Source of the DNA: Hyalella azteca
Lineage: Eukaryota; Arthropoda; Malacostraca; Amphipoda; Hyalellidae
DNA length: 64,000 bases
NCBI RefSeq assembly: GCF_000764305.2
Contig: NW_025932564.1
Span: forward strand, 1 to 64,000
Direction: 5' to 3'
Program-made: the position numbers and the translations under genes
The notes under the pieces: generated by a model
Told to the model about the DNA's origin: nothing
Seen by the model: only the letters and a program-made list of their open reading frames with translations
The model's database searches: none
Part shown: piece by piece, positions 37,930 through 49,734 of the stretch
How the letters are laid out: each line of letters begins with the position of its first letter
Numbering within the stretch: position 1 is the first letter of the stretch

Positions 37930-38393
37930 TGAGCCTTCCGTCCAGCCGCTTGCTTCCTTAATGCTTACAAGTATCAGAAAGTCGAGTCGTGTAGAATAAG
38001 CATAGGAAGTTTAAAAATTTCTTGAGGAAGGAAGACTAATGGCGGCACATGGATGGCCTAACCATTTCCCCCTCCCCGTAGTGGACTTTGTATCAGATCC
38101 TTAATGCTTACAAGTATCAGAAAGTCGAGTCAAGTAGAATAAGCTTAGGAAGTTTAAAAATTTCTTGAGGAAGGAAGACTAATGACGGTACATGGATGGC
38201 CTAACCATCTCCCCCTCCCCGTAGTGGACTTAGTATCAAATCCTTAATGCTTACAAGTATCAGAAAGTCGAGTCAAGTAGAATACGCATAGGAAGTTTAA
38301 AAATTTCTTGAGGAAGGAAGACTAATGACGGTACATGGATGGCCTAACCATCTCCCCCTCCCCGTAGTGGACTTGAGGTCGCGCCTGCTCCGT
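37930..38393. repeat. 143-bp terminal unit, three copies in element copy 1
   Basis: Anchored by CCTTAATGCTTACAAGTATC at 37956, 38099 and 38242; element copy 2 has only one. The terminal unit of the element has therefore been amplified here. Confidence 0.92.
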
Positions 38394-40420
38394 GTAGCTG
38401 AGCGCGAACGCCTCGAGCAGGAAAAGAGGGACAGGGGCGAGGACACTGATGATGAAGACCTTGATTGTTCAGATGATCAACCTCCATCAGATTCCTTAGT
38501 AGATGCCTTTGGATTTTAAACATGTGATTCCGATGATATGGAGGGCGCTGATGATAGAGACCTTGATTGTTGAGATGATCAACCTCCATCTGATTCTTTA
38601 GTAGATGCCTTCGGATTTTAAACATGTGATTAGGAGGACACTGATGATGTGGAAGACACCGGCGCGACGATACTGATGATAGAGATCTTGATTGTTCAGA
38701 TGATCAACTTCTACCATTGGGAAAAGTTTTGGTTTCTGCAAACGAATTCTACCACCTAAGTTTCTCAGAATTTTTGGGAACGTTTTTTTTTAATATTTCA
38801 CATTTTCCTTTATAATTCAGTGAGTACGTGGTATCTCTTATCATATCACTTACTTAGACTTTTGCGATAGATCTTTCTTTTTGCCTGTGTTAAAGGTGAT
38901 GATTTTCTTTTTGAGTCTGCATGGGTATATATATTTATGAACTAATTATTTGTGTTCTCAGTCTAGTTTTCTCTTCATTGTTTGTGCTTTAAGTTATTTT
39001 GTTACTGTTAACAGCACCTAAACTAGTTGTACATACACGGAATGGTTTTTAGATTGACTGCAGAATAATATTAAGAAATAAAAATGCTTGATTACTTATA
39101 TTTCTTCAAAATTCAACAATTGTTTTCAAATTCTGGCATGAATGATTCAAATGTTGATGTTAAAGGCGAATGGCTATATTTGTTTGCATTAAAATGATCT
39201 AGGATTGGATCAATTGGGTTTATCAATTTGCCTTAGCTGTAATCGCTTATAGATGCTAAATTCTGTGATGACGTTCGTCGATATTTAATGTGCTGGGGGA
39301 TTTTTTTTTTCATTTGGTACTACTTTACCTTCACTGAGGCGATTATGTTCAAGCGAATTGATTGGGTAAGGATTGTTTTTTTCTGGTGCTCATTTCTTTA
39401 TTGTGCATATTAGAATGCGCAGTGCTGTACGTTGTTCTGTGTATAGAGCACCGCTCTCACTGAATTTACGAGCTCTTTTCTTTTAAACTTTTCATGCCGT
39501 ACGACTCGTCACTGTGGTCTCACAATTTAATTTACTGAATAATTAAGGGCTTGTTTTGATAATTGTACTTATTTGACTCGGGAGTATAAAATTCAATGTA
39601 ATGTGAGGAACTTCCGCTATGACAAGGTACAAATTAAGTGTTTTGTGAAAGTAAAACAGACGTCAATATTTTCCACCCTCTGGTTAGTGTTGTCCGGAGT
39701 TTTCTACATGGAATGTATTCAAATTTCAGCGATGACTGTAAATAGTTGTTTGCTTAGAGGAATCGTACAAATTTTCTTAGCACCTCCAATTTATAATGTA
39801 AATAAGCATAACCGTTATTGTTATGTTAGAGCGTAGAATAGTGTAGGTCTAGCTCCAAAATATTTATCTGGAGTGTCAGCCCAAGCTCCTGAATAGCTCC
39901 TCTGCGTGACCAAGTCACGACGATCTCTTATTTTTCGCTTTATTTATTTGATGGGACTTTCAGTACCACAACTGGAATGCTTTTCCTCATGAGCTGAGTG
40001 GCCGGCATGCGTTTTCTTGCGTTGATGTTAACGAGTTGTACAGCACTTGATCAGGGTTACAGTTCTGACTTTAATATATATGAAAGTTTCTTATTCTTTT
40101 AGACATTAGTCGAGTCAAGTAATGTTTTTTTTTTTTTTTTGCAAATAGTTGACTGCTAGAAGCTTCACACGAGCCTCCTGATCAATCTACATAAAAATGT
40201 TCATCTTTTTTTGCTTTTATGAATGCTTATTGATTGAAACTTCAATTCCTTCCGCTAATGTTTGCGTGATTATGTTATGCGTGTGTTGTTTTTTCAAACT
40301 GCACATTTATTCAGTATAAATCTTCATTTCTCTTCTGGGTGTGATAAATTTGCTTATCACAATCTTGAGGTAGAATTTCATATTCCTGGAGTGGCTGTGG
40401 CGGAAGGTAACATTATTGAT
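38394..40420 (+). pseudogene. Right copy of the wapl 3' duplication (wapl tail fragment)
   Basis: Repeats 33708-35722 with about 12 net inserted bases and few substitutions, more of them toward the right end. The last 42 wapl codons remain open and identical at protein level (VAERERLEQEKRDRGEDT ... DAFGF, stop 38517-38519) but have no upstream exon or acceptor, since the mobile element abuts the copy. It is either a recent duplication or a second haplotype placed in tandem by the assembler. Confidence 0.88.
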
Positions 40421-41300
40421 CTACAGTTGCGTTATAAAATCAATTGGAACACGAAACAGAAACTGACGAGATTGATGGTTGCTGTTCATTCCTTCGTTCT
40501 TCAGTATGAATGCATGTCCTATAATTACTTGACGTTCTTTTCGTACCAAAAAATTTTTTGTATATAATTCTGTAGCTTTTGTTTTAGTGAGGAATATGTA
40601 TTTTTGGATTATTAGGTTTCGTATGCTCAGTCGTCGCCCGTTCCAGGGTGAATTTTTTTTAGTTGAGAGCGTAATGAATAGCTATTGTTGAAGATAAACA
40701 TAGTGAAACTGGTCAAAAAGTGGATCATTAGTTCAATTTCGTACTATATATCAATGAATCAATTTTTTTTAACGTTTTGTAAGTTATGAAAATGCTATTT
40801 TGTATCCTAAGGTGAATGAATCTAACAATAACTGTCATAATTTGCAACGGAATAATTTTTTTACAGCAATTTCTGTGAAGGGTAGGAAAGCAACTGCATG
40901 ATCAAACATTTTTTCATCACAAATTTTGACATAATTATTTTATTGCCTATTTCTCATTGCGATTGCAAAGTATACTGTAAAAACGTGCGTGTTTTTGTTA
41001 TACCTGTCGTAATTGAAGCGTCGCTTTGTGCTCTTATAATTTCTAACGTGATCAGCTTCTTGTCACGTGAACATTGACGATCGTAATTTTTCGACCTCCT
41101 TCACCTTTTTTACTGAATATATATATCTCTTGCTTTTGTAGCGGTCTCGTATACCATTCAAGAGTTATATGCAACACCAAGATGTTCATCAAGTCCAGAT
41201 TTTTTTATTATTAGTTAGCTTTCTACAATTGTTATGTAACGACTACTATCTACGGTAAATACTACAGCCATTTATCGAGTAAAGCTTAGTGTCGTAATAT
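40421..41300. other. Convergent intergenic tract between wapl and rab23
   Basis: AT-rich with long T runs, no gene. TTTATT at 41205-41210 is an AATAAA on the minus strand and could serve rab23, which would put the 27-bp array in the rab23 3' UTR. Confidence 0.4.
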
Positions 41301-41302
41301 CC

Positions 41303-41530
41303 CATTTCAACCAAATGTGGTTGAAATAAGATTTCAACCTAATTGGTTGAAATGGGATATCAACCCAATGTGGTTGAAATGGGATATCAACCCAATGTGG
41401 TTGAAATGGGATATCAACCCAATGTGGTTGAAATGGGATATCAACCCAATGTGGTTGAAATGAGATTTCAACCCAATGTGGTTGAAATGGGATTTCAAAC
41501 TAATGTGGTTGAAATTGTAAATCAACCTAA
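41303..41530. repeat. 27-bp array downstream of rab23
   Basis: About eight units of TGGTTGAAATGGGATATCAACCCAATG (first 20 bases TGGTTGAAATGGGATATCAA). Each contains an inverted pair, GGTTGA/TCAACC, so the array can fold into a row of small hairpins. Both strands stay open because 27 is a multiple of three; the resulting peptides are an artefact of the repeat. Confidence 0.94.
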
Positions 41531-41633
41531 AATGCCACAACAAGGCGTAGCAGGAAACACATCTAACCTCAGTTAAATCAACGCGCGCAGCCTCTTCTCG
41601 TGTCCACCTTAATGCTAACGACCAGATTTGACT

Positions 41634-44600
41634 TCAGACGATCCAGCAGGGAGGCCTCGAGATATAATTGAATTTGAACTTGCCGTTTTTCTTGGACCGC
41701 AGGACGATAGTGTCACCTCGGCGCAGCTTATCTGCTGCCCCGAACATGTCTGCGTAAGAGAATTCAGTAAATAAATGAATACAGGGCAGTTGTTCTGTAA
41801 AATTTACCGATTGAATATTAATCGAGATGGCCTAATGATTGTAATGTAGCATATTAACAAAAAAAAAAGTCGGGAAGCTCTATCTTGTCCAGCCCAAATA
41901 TGCTATTCTTTACGGTACACATTTCAGACAATTTTTTTAAGCTTTTCATCAAAACGTCATTCAACATTTAATTCTTTACACACATGCCATGCAAGATGCA
42001 ACTGCAATTAATAATACCTCAAAATACCGTTTTCAAAAGATCAAACTTTTCAATGCAACACCACGTGTTGGAGGGGTGTTAATATTAATAAAGACAAAAA
42101 GAAAGCCATGATCATTGGAAGACATTCATATTCACATTCAAATAGCACTTCCAGTCCTCATTTGCAATCGAACCATTGCACGGACCGTATTGTCCAAACA
42201 TAGACCCACTATCTTAACAACAAAAGAGTGAGCGTAGCACTGATACTGAATTTTGCCGGGCTAAACTGTTTCAGGATGACCCAAATGAGGGCAAAAAAAC
42301 TGCATCGTTATTTAGACAAACTGTCTTGCTTTTTATTTTACCTTTGGTGAGCGGCGTGACGACTGAGCACGACCTGGACATGAGTTCCAGACATTTCTCT
42401 GCCAGGTACAAGAAGACAGGGTCCACGTTGTGGTCTTCTAAGGCTGAGGTCCGGAACAACCTAACTCCCAACTCTGCTGCCAATTCTTCTACTCTGGATC
42501 TGGAAGTGGATAGGAGGATACCCAATTGTCTTTATTAATACAGAGTGACCAACAATTGTTCATCTTGTTCCCATGCCACTATAATTATATTGTCCTTTAT
42601 TGTTGTAAACAGAAATTCATGTGACGAAGTTCAACAGTTGCACCACATAGGTAATGATAATGTAAAATTTCTATTTTCAAATAGAATGATTTGTGTGAAA
42701 TGCAGACATTTAATAATAAGAAAAATTCTGTCGCTTGCGATCCTAAATTTAAATGCTTACTGCATCTCCTTCGGAGTGCGTTAAAAGCATTCAACTTTCG
42801 TGAAATTTGTTTCAACTCGTTTGTTTTTCGCAGTGTCATCACCAGCGTTCTTCCTAATTTGCAATTTCGTAAACGACGTTAACCGGTTAATTTTTGTATC
42901 CATTAAATACAAATGAGCATTGAAATAATTAATTTAACTTAGTAACTTATTTATTTTTGCCCCTTACTGATTGACGTTTGCAGTAACTCCTAGAAGGTCG
43001 ATTTTAGTCTGCACCAACACAGTGGGTATTTGTCCGCAAACCTGCTCAACCTGGAAATGCATATATTTGTGAGTACACAAGAACACTATATAAATACCTA
43101 AACTAGTCATATATTTGAAGAGGTTCTAGTCAACATCAATGTATATTCATATCAAGTTTTCAAATGATATTAATATGGGACTAAGAAAGATTCTCCTGAA
43201 CAGGTAACGGGCAAAACCCAGCTAAACAGTACCTATACTGCAACCTATTTAAGAGGTTCGCGGGCGCATTGGCTATAGACTATAGAGGTATCTGGCACAT
43301 GGCGCAATACGAACATAATCAGCATAATGAGAAGTCTTTATCATCAAAAATTTCTTAAACGCAAATTTATTCATCGTTCATAAAGAGAGGACCCCGTCTT
43401 GGATGGCCAAACGGCAACATACAAAAGCTGTAATAGCATTTTAGCGATATGTGCCAATAGTAGAAAACTGATAAGAACTAAGTCACATTTACAATGTACA
43501 CGAGGCCGCACTTACGGTCAATAGCATAAAACAGAAAAATAAAATGTAAGAAATCTTGCCTACACTATTATTGAGGTCAAGTTTATTTGTAGAATACACA
43601 ACAAACATAGCCCCACAACAGCGAGCCGCAGTCTGATACCGCAAGCCCCGTTAGGCTTTGCTCAAAAAATGTTCTGTGAAGGCGAATTGCTTTACTACTT
43701 CCGACAAGTGGAGACCAGCGTCAGAAAGCCCTCTGAGAGGGAACATATCACAAAGAATTTTCTTATGAGTACTTAGCTTACTCAAAAAGAACAATACAAG
43801 AATCGGCGACAGGCCAAGCTTATCCTATTCTTCAGCACCAACACTGCTATACCATACTAAAGACACGTATGCTTGGGCCCAGCACAAAACCTTCTCTTTC
43901 CAGAAGGGGACGGCAGCGAGAGATTCTGGATCTGTGGTGCTGAATGCAAGTATGCAGCAGGACGCCCCTCTGTAGTAGGCGCGAGTGATGGTCGCAAACT
44001 CTTCTTGTCCAGCCGTGTCCCACAGCATCAGATGTACGGAGCGCCCACCGCAACTGGTGGGTGTCATTTGAAATTAATTCATTTCAGTTCAAATTTAGCA
44101 TTCATTTTGCATGACAAGACAAATTGCAAGCTATATCAGCACAATATTTCCAATGATATTTTACTAATAATGGAATTATTTGAAGCTGAGTAAAATTTGA
44201 AGTGCTCGGAAGAGATCATCCGCCATTGATAACCGGGGCTGACCAGAATTTTTCATCAGAAAACTGGAGACAACATACACCGAAGACAACAAATTATTTA
44301 TGCACAAAACAAGTGCCTGTTAAGACCGTGGATTAATTATTACCATTTCTTTATTTGGTCAGCAAAACACCATTGGTGGGATCTTTTTTCGGTGGTTTTT
44401 ACTAAAAAAAATTCATACTCGTATCTCAAGAAACTTTATGGCAAAATCGGTTTGCCAGATCACTGCAGTTTTCCACGTACCGGTAACGGCGAACTCAAGA
44501 TCACCCGCTGCTACTCTCAAAAAATAATGGGTCATATCGTCCAAATAGAGACCCACTATCATATCCACAACACAAGCAGAGAACGGACGTAGCATTGATG

Positions 44601-47027
44601 CGGTCCAAATTGGGTCAGGATGATCCACTTAAGGGCAAGAAGTGCATGATATTTAGACAAGGCCTGTCTTATTTCTCTGAGTGTAGGCTGAGCTTAGTAT
44701 TGACAGCCGACGGGGTAAACTCCAGATAATGAACTTTGCAATATTAATGTCGTAGTTGAATTATTTCAACCATGATTTAATTCTTATGTATAATAAATTT
44801 TCGATATTGAACATTATAAAATAGCAAACTTGTTCGAAGTAACTAACGTAATATTAAGATTGCTTGAGGTAGGCGATTCAACAACAGCAAACAATAGGAA
44901 ATAATTTTTCTGTACCCTACCACAATTGCATGCTCGACAAAAACGCTAACTAATAACGCAGTTATTTTCAAGTACTTTTCAACTGTATTTTTCAATTGCA
45001 GCAGCGCTATAGTATTGTCTTCCGAAGATCAGCGCGATATCTTGAATGATCAACTTTTGCGTCTTGCAAGTCGGTCTTGCAAGATTTTAGTCTTTAAAGA
45101 CTTACTCTGACCGTCGAAAGTCTCGCAGCATCATGCGTATCGTACTTAGTGCGTCTTTCTTGAAACTCGTGGAATGTCTTGAACAACCTACTTAGTGCGT
45201 CTTTCGAGAAATACTTAAATTGTCTTTAACAACCTACTTAGTGCGTCTTTCCAGAAATACATCTATTGTCTTGAACAACCTACTCAGTGCGTCTTTCCAG
45301 AAATACTTCTATTGTCTTGAACAACCTACATACTTCGAATGTCTTGAACAACCAACCTACTTAGTGCGTCTTTCCCGAAATACTTTGTCTCGAACAACCT
45401 ACTTTGTGCGTCTTTCCAGAAATGCTTCGATAGTTTTGAACAACCTACTTTTAGCGTTTTTCCAGAAATATTTCGATTATCTTGAACAACCTACTTAGTG
45501 TGTCTTTCCAGGAAGTCGGCGCCAATAGTCCTGCAGTAACTCTGTCTGAAGGTGCCACAGCAGTAGCGTTGGATCAGAGACGACTTGCCCACAGCTCCGT
45601 TACCCACAACAACAACCTGCACACGATGAGCAGCAAAATGTTATACTTTTCTAGCTACACTCAAGACTCTCAGTATAAAAACACAGACAAAGACAATTCA
45701 AGTTCACGATGTTGTAAATAATTATTTCCCACAGCACACATCGTTCAATGTACCACTGCTAACCATTTCAAATTGGTACGTTAGAATAGGTTTCTCCAAG
45801 TCCATTATGCAAGAAATTTGTGACTGGTAATAGTGCAGGACATAATTAAGGAAACTAAATAATAATTAAAATTATTTTTAATAATATAATAATTTATTAT
45901 GAAAAAACTTGAGTCACGATAATAACATGTGACAATAGCAAAATGAGGACCTGTTCTTGGACGTTGCAAGAAAAACGATATTTGCACGAACATTTTGATG
46001 GTACATGTCACTGGAGCTTAGTTCATTTCGTCCAAAAGGATGCGACCTTGTGATTAATTTTTCGTCCATATTGAAGGATAAATTTGCAGTGTTACATTTG
46101 TTGCTAAAAATGAATTCAAATCACAGACAAATAATGTAAAAATTAATTTTTTTTAGTAACTAATTAATGAAGCCGTCTCTCTTACTTATCAATAATCGAG
46201 TCCATCTCGTATCGGAAATCAAATCTGTCCAAGAGAATTCTTGCATATAAAACAATAGACTCACGAACCCTAAAGACAAGCCATTGAATATTTTAAAGAA
46301 ATGCTTCTTCCTGGAAGTAACTCACCTCGAGCTAATCTCATCACTGCTATTTAAAATCATGCTTATCAGTGCGATGAAAAACTTGTAACGTCGCTCTGAC
46401 CCGGCAATCAATCACCACTCACCTCGGTAGAGACTAGCGTCAAGCGATCACCACTCACCTCGATAGTCTAGCGCCAAGCGATCACCACTCACCTCGGTAG
46501 AGACTATAGCGCCAAGCGATCACCACTCACCTCGGTAGAGACTAGCTCCAAGCGATCACCACTCACCTCGGTAGAGACTAGCGCCAAGCGATCACCACTC
46601 ACCTCGGTAGATACTATAGCGCCAAGCGATCACCACTCACCTCGGTAGAGACTAGCGCCTTGCGATCACCACTCACCTCGGTAGAGACTATAGCGCCAAG
46701 CGATCACCACTCATCGAGATGCTGACAACCGAGACTAGAAGCATAAAGCATACATCATTCATCCTGATGCCAACAACTGGAACGATCAGCATTCACCTAG
46801 ATAACAATTGGAACTTAATGAAAACAACTCTAAATCTTGATGCCAAGAACTGAAACGATCAGCAGTCACCTTGATAACAATTGGAACTTAATGAAAACAA
46901 CTGTAAATCTTGATGCCAACAAGCGGAGCGATCACCAGGCACTCACCTTGATGCCAACACCCACGTCCTCCTCTTTGGCGCATTTCAAGGCAGGGCCTTC
47001 AGTGGAAAAGTGGTCTTCGATGTACAT
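41634..47027 (-). CDS. rab23: RAB23 small GTPase, complete 6-exon gene
   Basis: RAB23 is a membrane-traffic GTPase known for opposing Hedgehog signalling and acting in planar polarity and cilia. Exons in gene order: 46947-47027, 45495-45616, 43891-44053, 42968-43050, 42342-42499 and 41634-41749. All phases agree and give 240 aa (human 237). Seen: P-loop GNGAVGKSS (32-40), switch I TIGADFLER (57-65), WDTAGQEEF (79-87), AYYRGASCCILAFSTTD, IPTVLVQTKIDLL (130-142), FRTSA (165-169) and a C-terminal CaaX box, CWIV (237-240), for prenylation. The G4 motif is TKID where vertebrate RAB23 has NKID; Rac proteins also use TKxD, so GTP binding may survive. The first in-frame ATG at 47027 gives a 27-residue N-terminus ending EEDVGVGIK, matching the human start. 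Exon 3 uses a weak GTTTTG donor. Introns 1 and 2 contain arrays derived from their own donors. Confidence 0.96.
45151..45515 (-). repeat. 46-bp array seeded on the rab23 exon 2 donor
   Basis: Eight units, period 46 with one irregular spacing (anchors GCGTCTTT at 45151, 45197, 45243, 45289, 45366, 45408, 45454 and the exon's own at 45500). The first unit in gene order is the real exon 2 end: TTCCTGGAAAGACACACTAA then GTAGGT. Downstream units read TTTCTGGAAAGACGCACTAA then GTAGGT, and six of the seven intronic copies keep GTAGGT. So an exon tail plus its 5' splice site was tandemly amplified into the intron. Confidence 0.93.
46411..46945 (-). repeat. 36-38-bp array seeded on the rab23 exon 1 donor
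   Basis: About nine clean units (46411-46720) contain GCGATCACCACTCACCT, i.e. AGGTGAGTGGTGATCGC in gene sense. Degenerate units lie at 46760-46920, some also keeping CTTGATGCCAACA. The true exon 1 donor reads TTGGCATCAAG then GTGAGTGCCTGGTGATCGC. The array therefore extends the exon-intron boundary into intron 1, with GTGAGTGGTGAT retained in almost every unit. Confidence 0.88.
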
Positions 47028-47546
47028 GATCAGTTCCGCAGTCGCACTTCCACACACAAATGGCACATAAATTTATTGGTTTTTCTTAAGTTTGTCTTTC
47101 AGCATTTTCAGAAAACGTAGCTTAATATGACGAGCGTACAAATTCACTATAAAGCGTGGTCGCGAATTTAATACAGCCTTTGGCAAGCCACTGGAAATAA
47201 AATAAAGAGAATTATAACACTAACAGTATTGAAAAATATTCTCTCATAAACGAGCGTTCGGTCATTAATTAATTCTACTGAGGACCATTCACCAAGGTTT
47301 ACACTCACTTAACTTAGTCAATTTTATAAACAAGAACGTTCAAGGCTCCATTCAGCTCCACCAGATTATATCTTTTGTTCAAAGCACACAACACAGACGT
47401 TAGAGAGGCACGTGTTCATACAATATACATGATTTGTATTGACATTTCTGTTATTGAGCGAGGACTTCTACGTTGACCTTGCATGATGAAGCAATTTAGT
47501 CGCGCCCGCCAGCTGTTCAGGGTAAGGGCCTGTCTCTCACACGTAC
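47028..47546. other. rab23 upstream region
   Basis: Probable 5' UTR and promoter of rab23 (minus strand). In-frame sequence upstream of the ATG has no other ATG before a stop. No clear TATA or initiator found. Confidence 0.35.
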
Positions 47547-48604
47547 GGGCGCAGGTGCGCGTACATCAACGAATGCTATGAATAAAATATTAATAAATGA
47601 ATATTTTCAATACGTAAATTTTTAAAGATGATTGCCTGATAGATTTATAATGTGACAGTAATTTACCAATAATTAGCCCTTAATTCTAGACAGTATACTT
47701 CAAATCAATAGTTGTTTCTAGTGAAACGCGCGAACCGGCCAACTAAGAAAATCGACTAGGTTACAACATAAAATATTTTTCTTGAAGACCTTTAAATGTA
47801 AGAGCGCAGAGATCGAGAATCTTGATGCCGACGCTCGTGCAAATCAGCGTCTCATAAAATAAAATTTCAGCAATAACATAAGGAGAGAAAATGTATCGAA
47901 ATTTTCATTTTTTTACTGAATTATTTTTATTTAATTGCCCACAACTGATCGCGGTGAGAATAAAAGCTTGCGGCGCAAGCAGACGATGACGATCGAGAAA
48001 GACGCTCCACAGACCGGAACCTCTTAAAGAAAAAAATGTGCACATGTAAGAACCATTTGAGAGATCCCCGTTCTGCTCCGACAACTTCATCGAACGGTAG
48101 AAGAAATTTTATTTCTCGTGAGGAATGAGTGATAGTTTATACAGAAAAGTCGGTAAAACTTGAGATGAGGGATACATGAACAAATTTAAATCATTACAAA
48201 CTTAGCCTTGCTACGATTTCATCTGACTTCATGTAACCAGTATGACATATTTTTCCACTTCCCAAATTTTCCAATACAAAAAAATCATATTCCAGTCAAA
48301 GTTTCATCTGCACCAGGTTAACTTGGTAAAGCACAGCTGTGTGAGGTCAAGTCATAATAGCTGGAGCCACAGGTCGTGTCAGAGGGTGTCTATACTTTCA
48401 CAACGTTTTGCTTGTGACCCACACTCATGAAAAACAAAGACTCACATACCCTGAAGAGGAAGTTACTACAAGAACATTGTAAAACAGCCTGAGAAAATCA
48501 ATCAGTTCAACCTCTTTCACGAACCACAAAAATCTGCTTCCTTATAGTAGGCAATATACGTATTAAAAGAGTATTAATTAACTTGCACATAGGAACGCAC
48601 TTTA

Positions 48605-49165
48605 ATACACCAATCAACCACTACCAATTAGTCAACCATTTACAACCAATTAAACAAAATTAACTTTATAATCAAGCAATATTATCTAATCAAGCAATAT
48701 TCACAATCAACCAATATCAAACACTCACCAATCAACTATTATCAAGTTATCAAACATTATGAACTTATCAGCTATGACCAACTAATCAGCCATTATCAAC
48801 CTATCAGCCATTATCAACTAATCAACTATTACAAACTAATCGGCTATGATCAACTAATCAACCATTATTGACTAATCAATCTTTATCAACTAATCAACTA
48901 TTATCAATTAATCATCTATTATCAACTAATCAAACATTATCAACTCATCAAACATTATCAACTCATCAAACATTATCAACTCATCAAACATTATCAACTC
49001 ATCAAACATAATCAATTTATCAAACATTATGAACTTATCAACTATTACCCACTAATCAACCATTATCAACTAATCAGCCATTATCAACTAATCAGCCATT
49101 ATCAACTAATCAATCATTGCCAACTAATCAACCATTATCATCTATTATCAACTAATCAACTTTGC
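48605..49165. repeat. 18-bp satellite inside element copy 2
   Basis: AATCAACTATTATCAACT-type units, about 30 degenerate copies, including a homogeneous run of ATCAAACATTATCAACTC near 48940-49010. It is expanded relative to copy 1. Confidence 0.9.
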
Positions 49166-49235
49166 ATTCAAATAAAGGACGCTCTGATTACGCTTCAGTA
49201 TCCGACTACGGATGGCTCATGCAGCAGCCTGACGA

Positions 49236-49734
49236 CAGTCGGAATAATATACGTTTAAAAATTACTTTTTAAAAACAACACTTCTAAAGAATCTAGTGTT
49301 TCCAATGTTACAGATGTACAATGAATTTCTTATTTTATTTTCGAATATTAAAAAATTAATTTTTCTATTTTTTAATATACCTATAAAATTTTTTCAAATT
49401 GTTTATTCTGTCAATTGATTCATGCATCGCCTCCAACTTCACACAAGTGTGCAAAATTTCATATCAATTGGACAGGTAAAAGTGTGTCAAATATCACTTA
49501 TAAGAAATTTGTAGTTGACAAAATTATTTTTTCATTTTTTAATATTAAAAAACATTTTTATTCCTAAAATTATTTATTTTGTCATTTGATTCATGCATTG
49601 TCTCCAACTTTACGCAAGTGTGCAAAATTTCAGATCGATAGGATAAGTAGAAGTGAGTTAAATTTCGATTACATGATTTGTAGCAGACAGACAAACAGAC
49701 AAACAAGAAGTGAAGTTAAAGAAAAGTGTTGTAA
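49236..49734 (+). mobile_element. Nested retroelement-like insertion in copy 2
   Basis: Copy 1 reads GACAGTCGGAA directly into AACGCAATGGA; copy 2 has about 500 bp in between. The insert is flanked by TAATA on both sides, a possible 5-bp target duplication. It is related to 28261-28630 in wapl intron 3. It ends with AGACAGACAAACAGACAAAC-type simple sequence after GTGCAAAATTTCAGATCGAT, a form typical of arthropod non-LTR element 3' ends. The family is not identified. Confidence 0.65.

Larger units (their letters stand above)
35723..38393. mobile_element. 2.7-kb non-coding repeat element, copy 1
   Basis: It lies exactly between the two copies of the wapl 3' duplication. It starts GGGCGCAGGTACGCGTACAT and ends GACTTGAGGTCGCGCCTGCT then CCGT. 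Its reversed end (ACGGAGCAGGCGCGACCTCAAG) loosely mirrors its start, possibly very degraded inverted termini. Shared with the copy at 47547: a 1-kb unique block, an 18-bp satellite block, and the terminal block. Copy 1 also has about 640 bp (37258-37900) that copy 2 lacks. No transposase frame is present. The class is unknown. Confidence 0.75.

Noticed and set aside
35723..38393. Helitron
   Set aside because: No 5' TC, 3' CTRR or terminal hairpin in either copy.
33708..40420. LTR retrotransposon (two 2-kb direct repeats around an internal part)
   Set aside because: The left repeat contains wapl coding sequence, the ends are not TG...CA, and the inside has no primer site or pol frame; duplication or assembly is a better reading.
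41334..41576. Open frames in the 27-bp array on both strands
   Set aside because: An automatic consequence of a 27-bp period without stops; no start context or homology.
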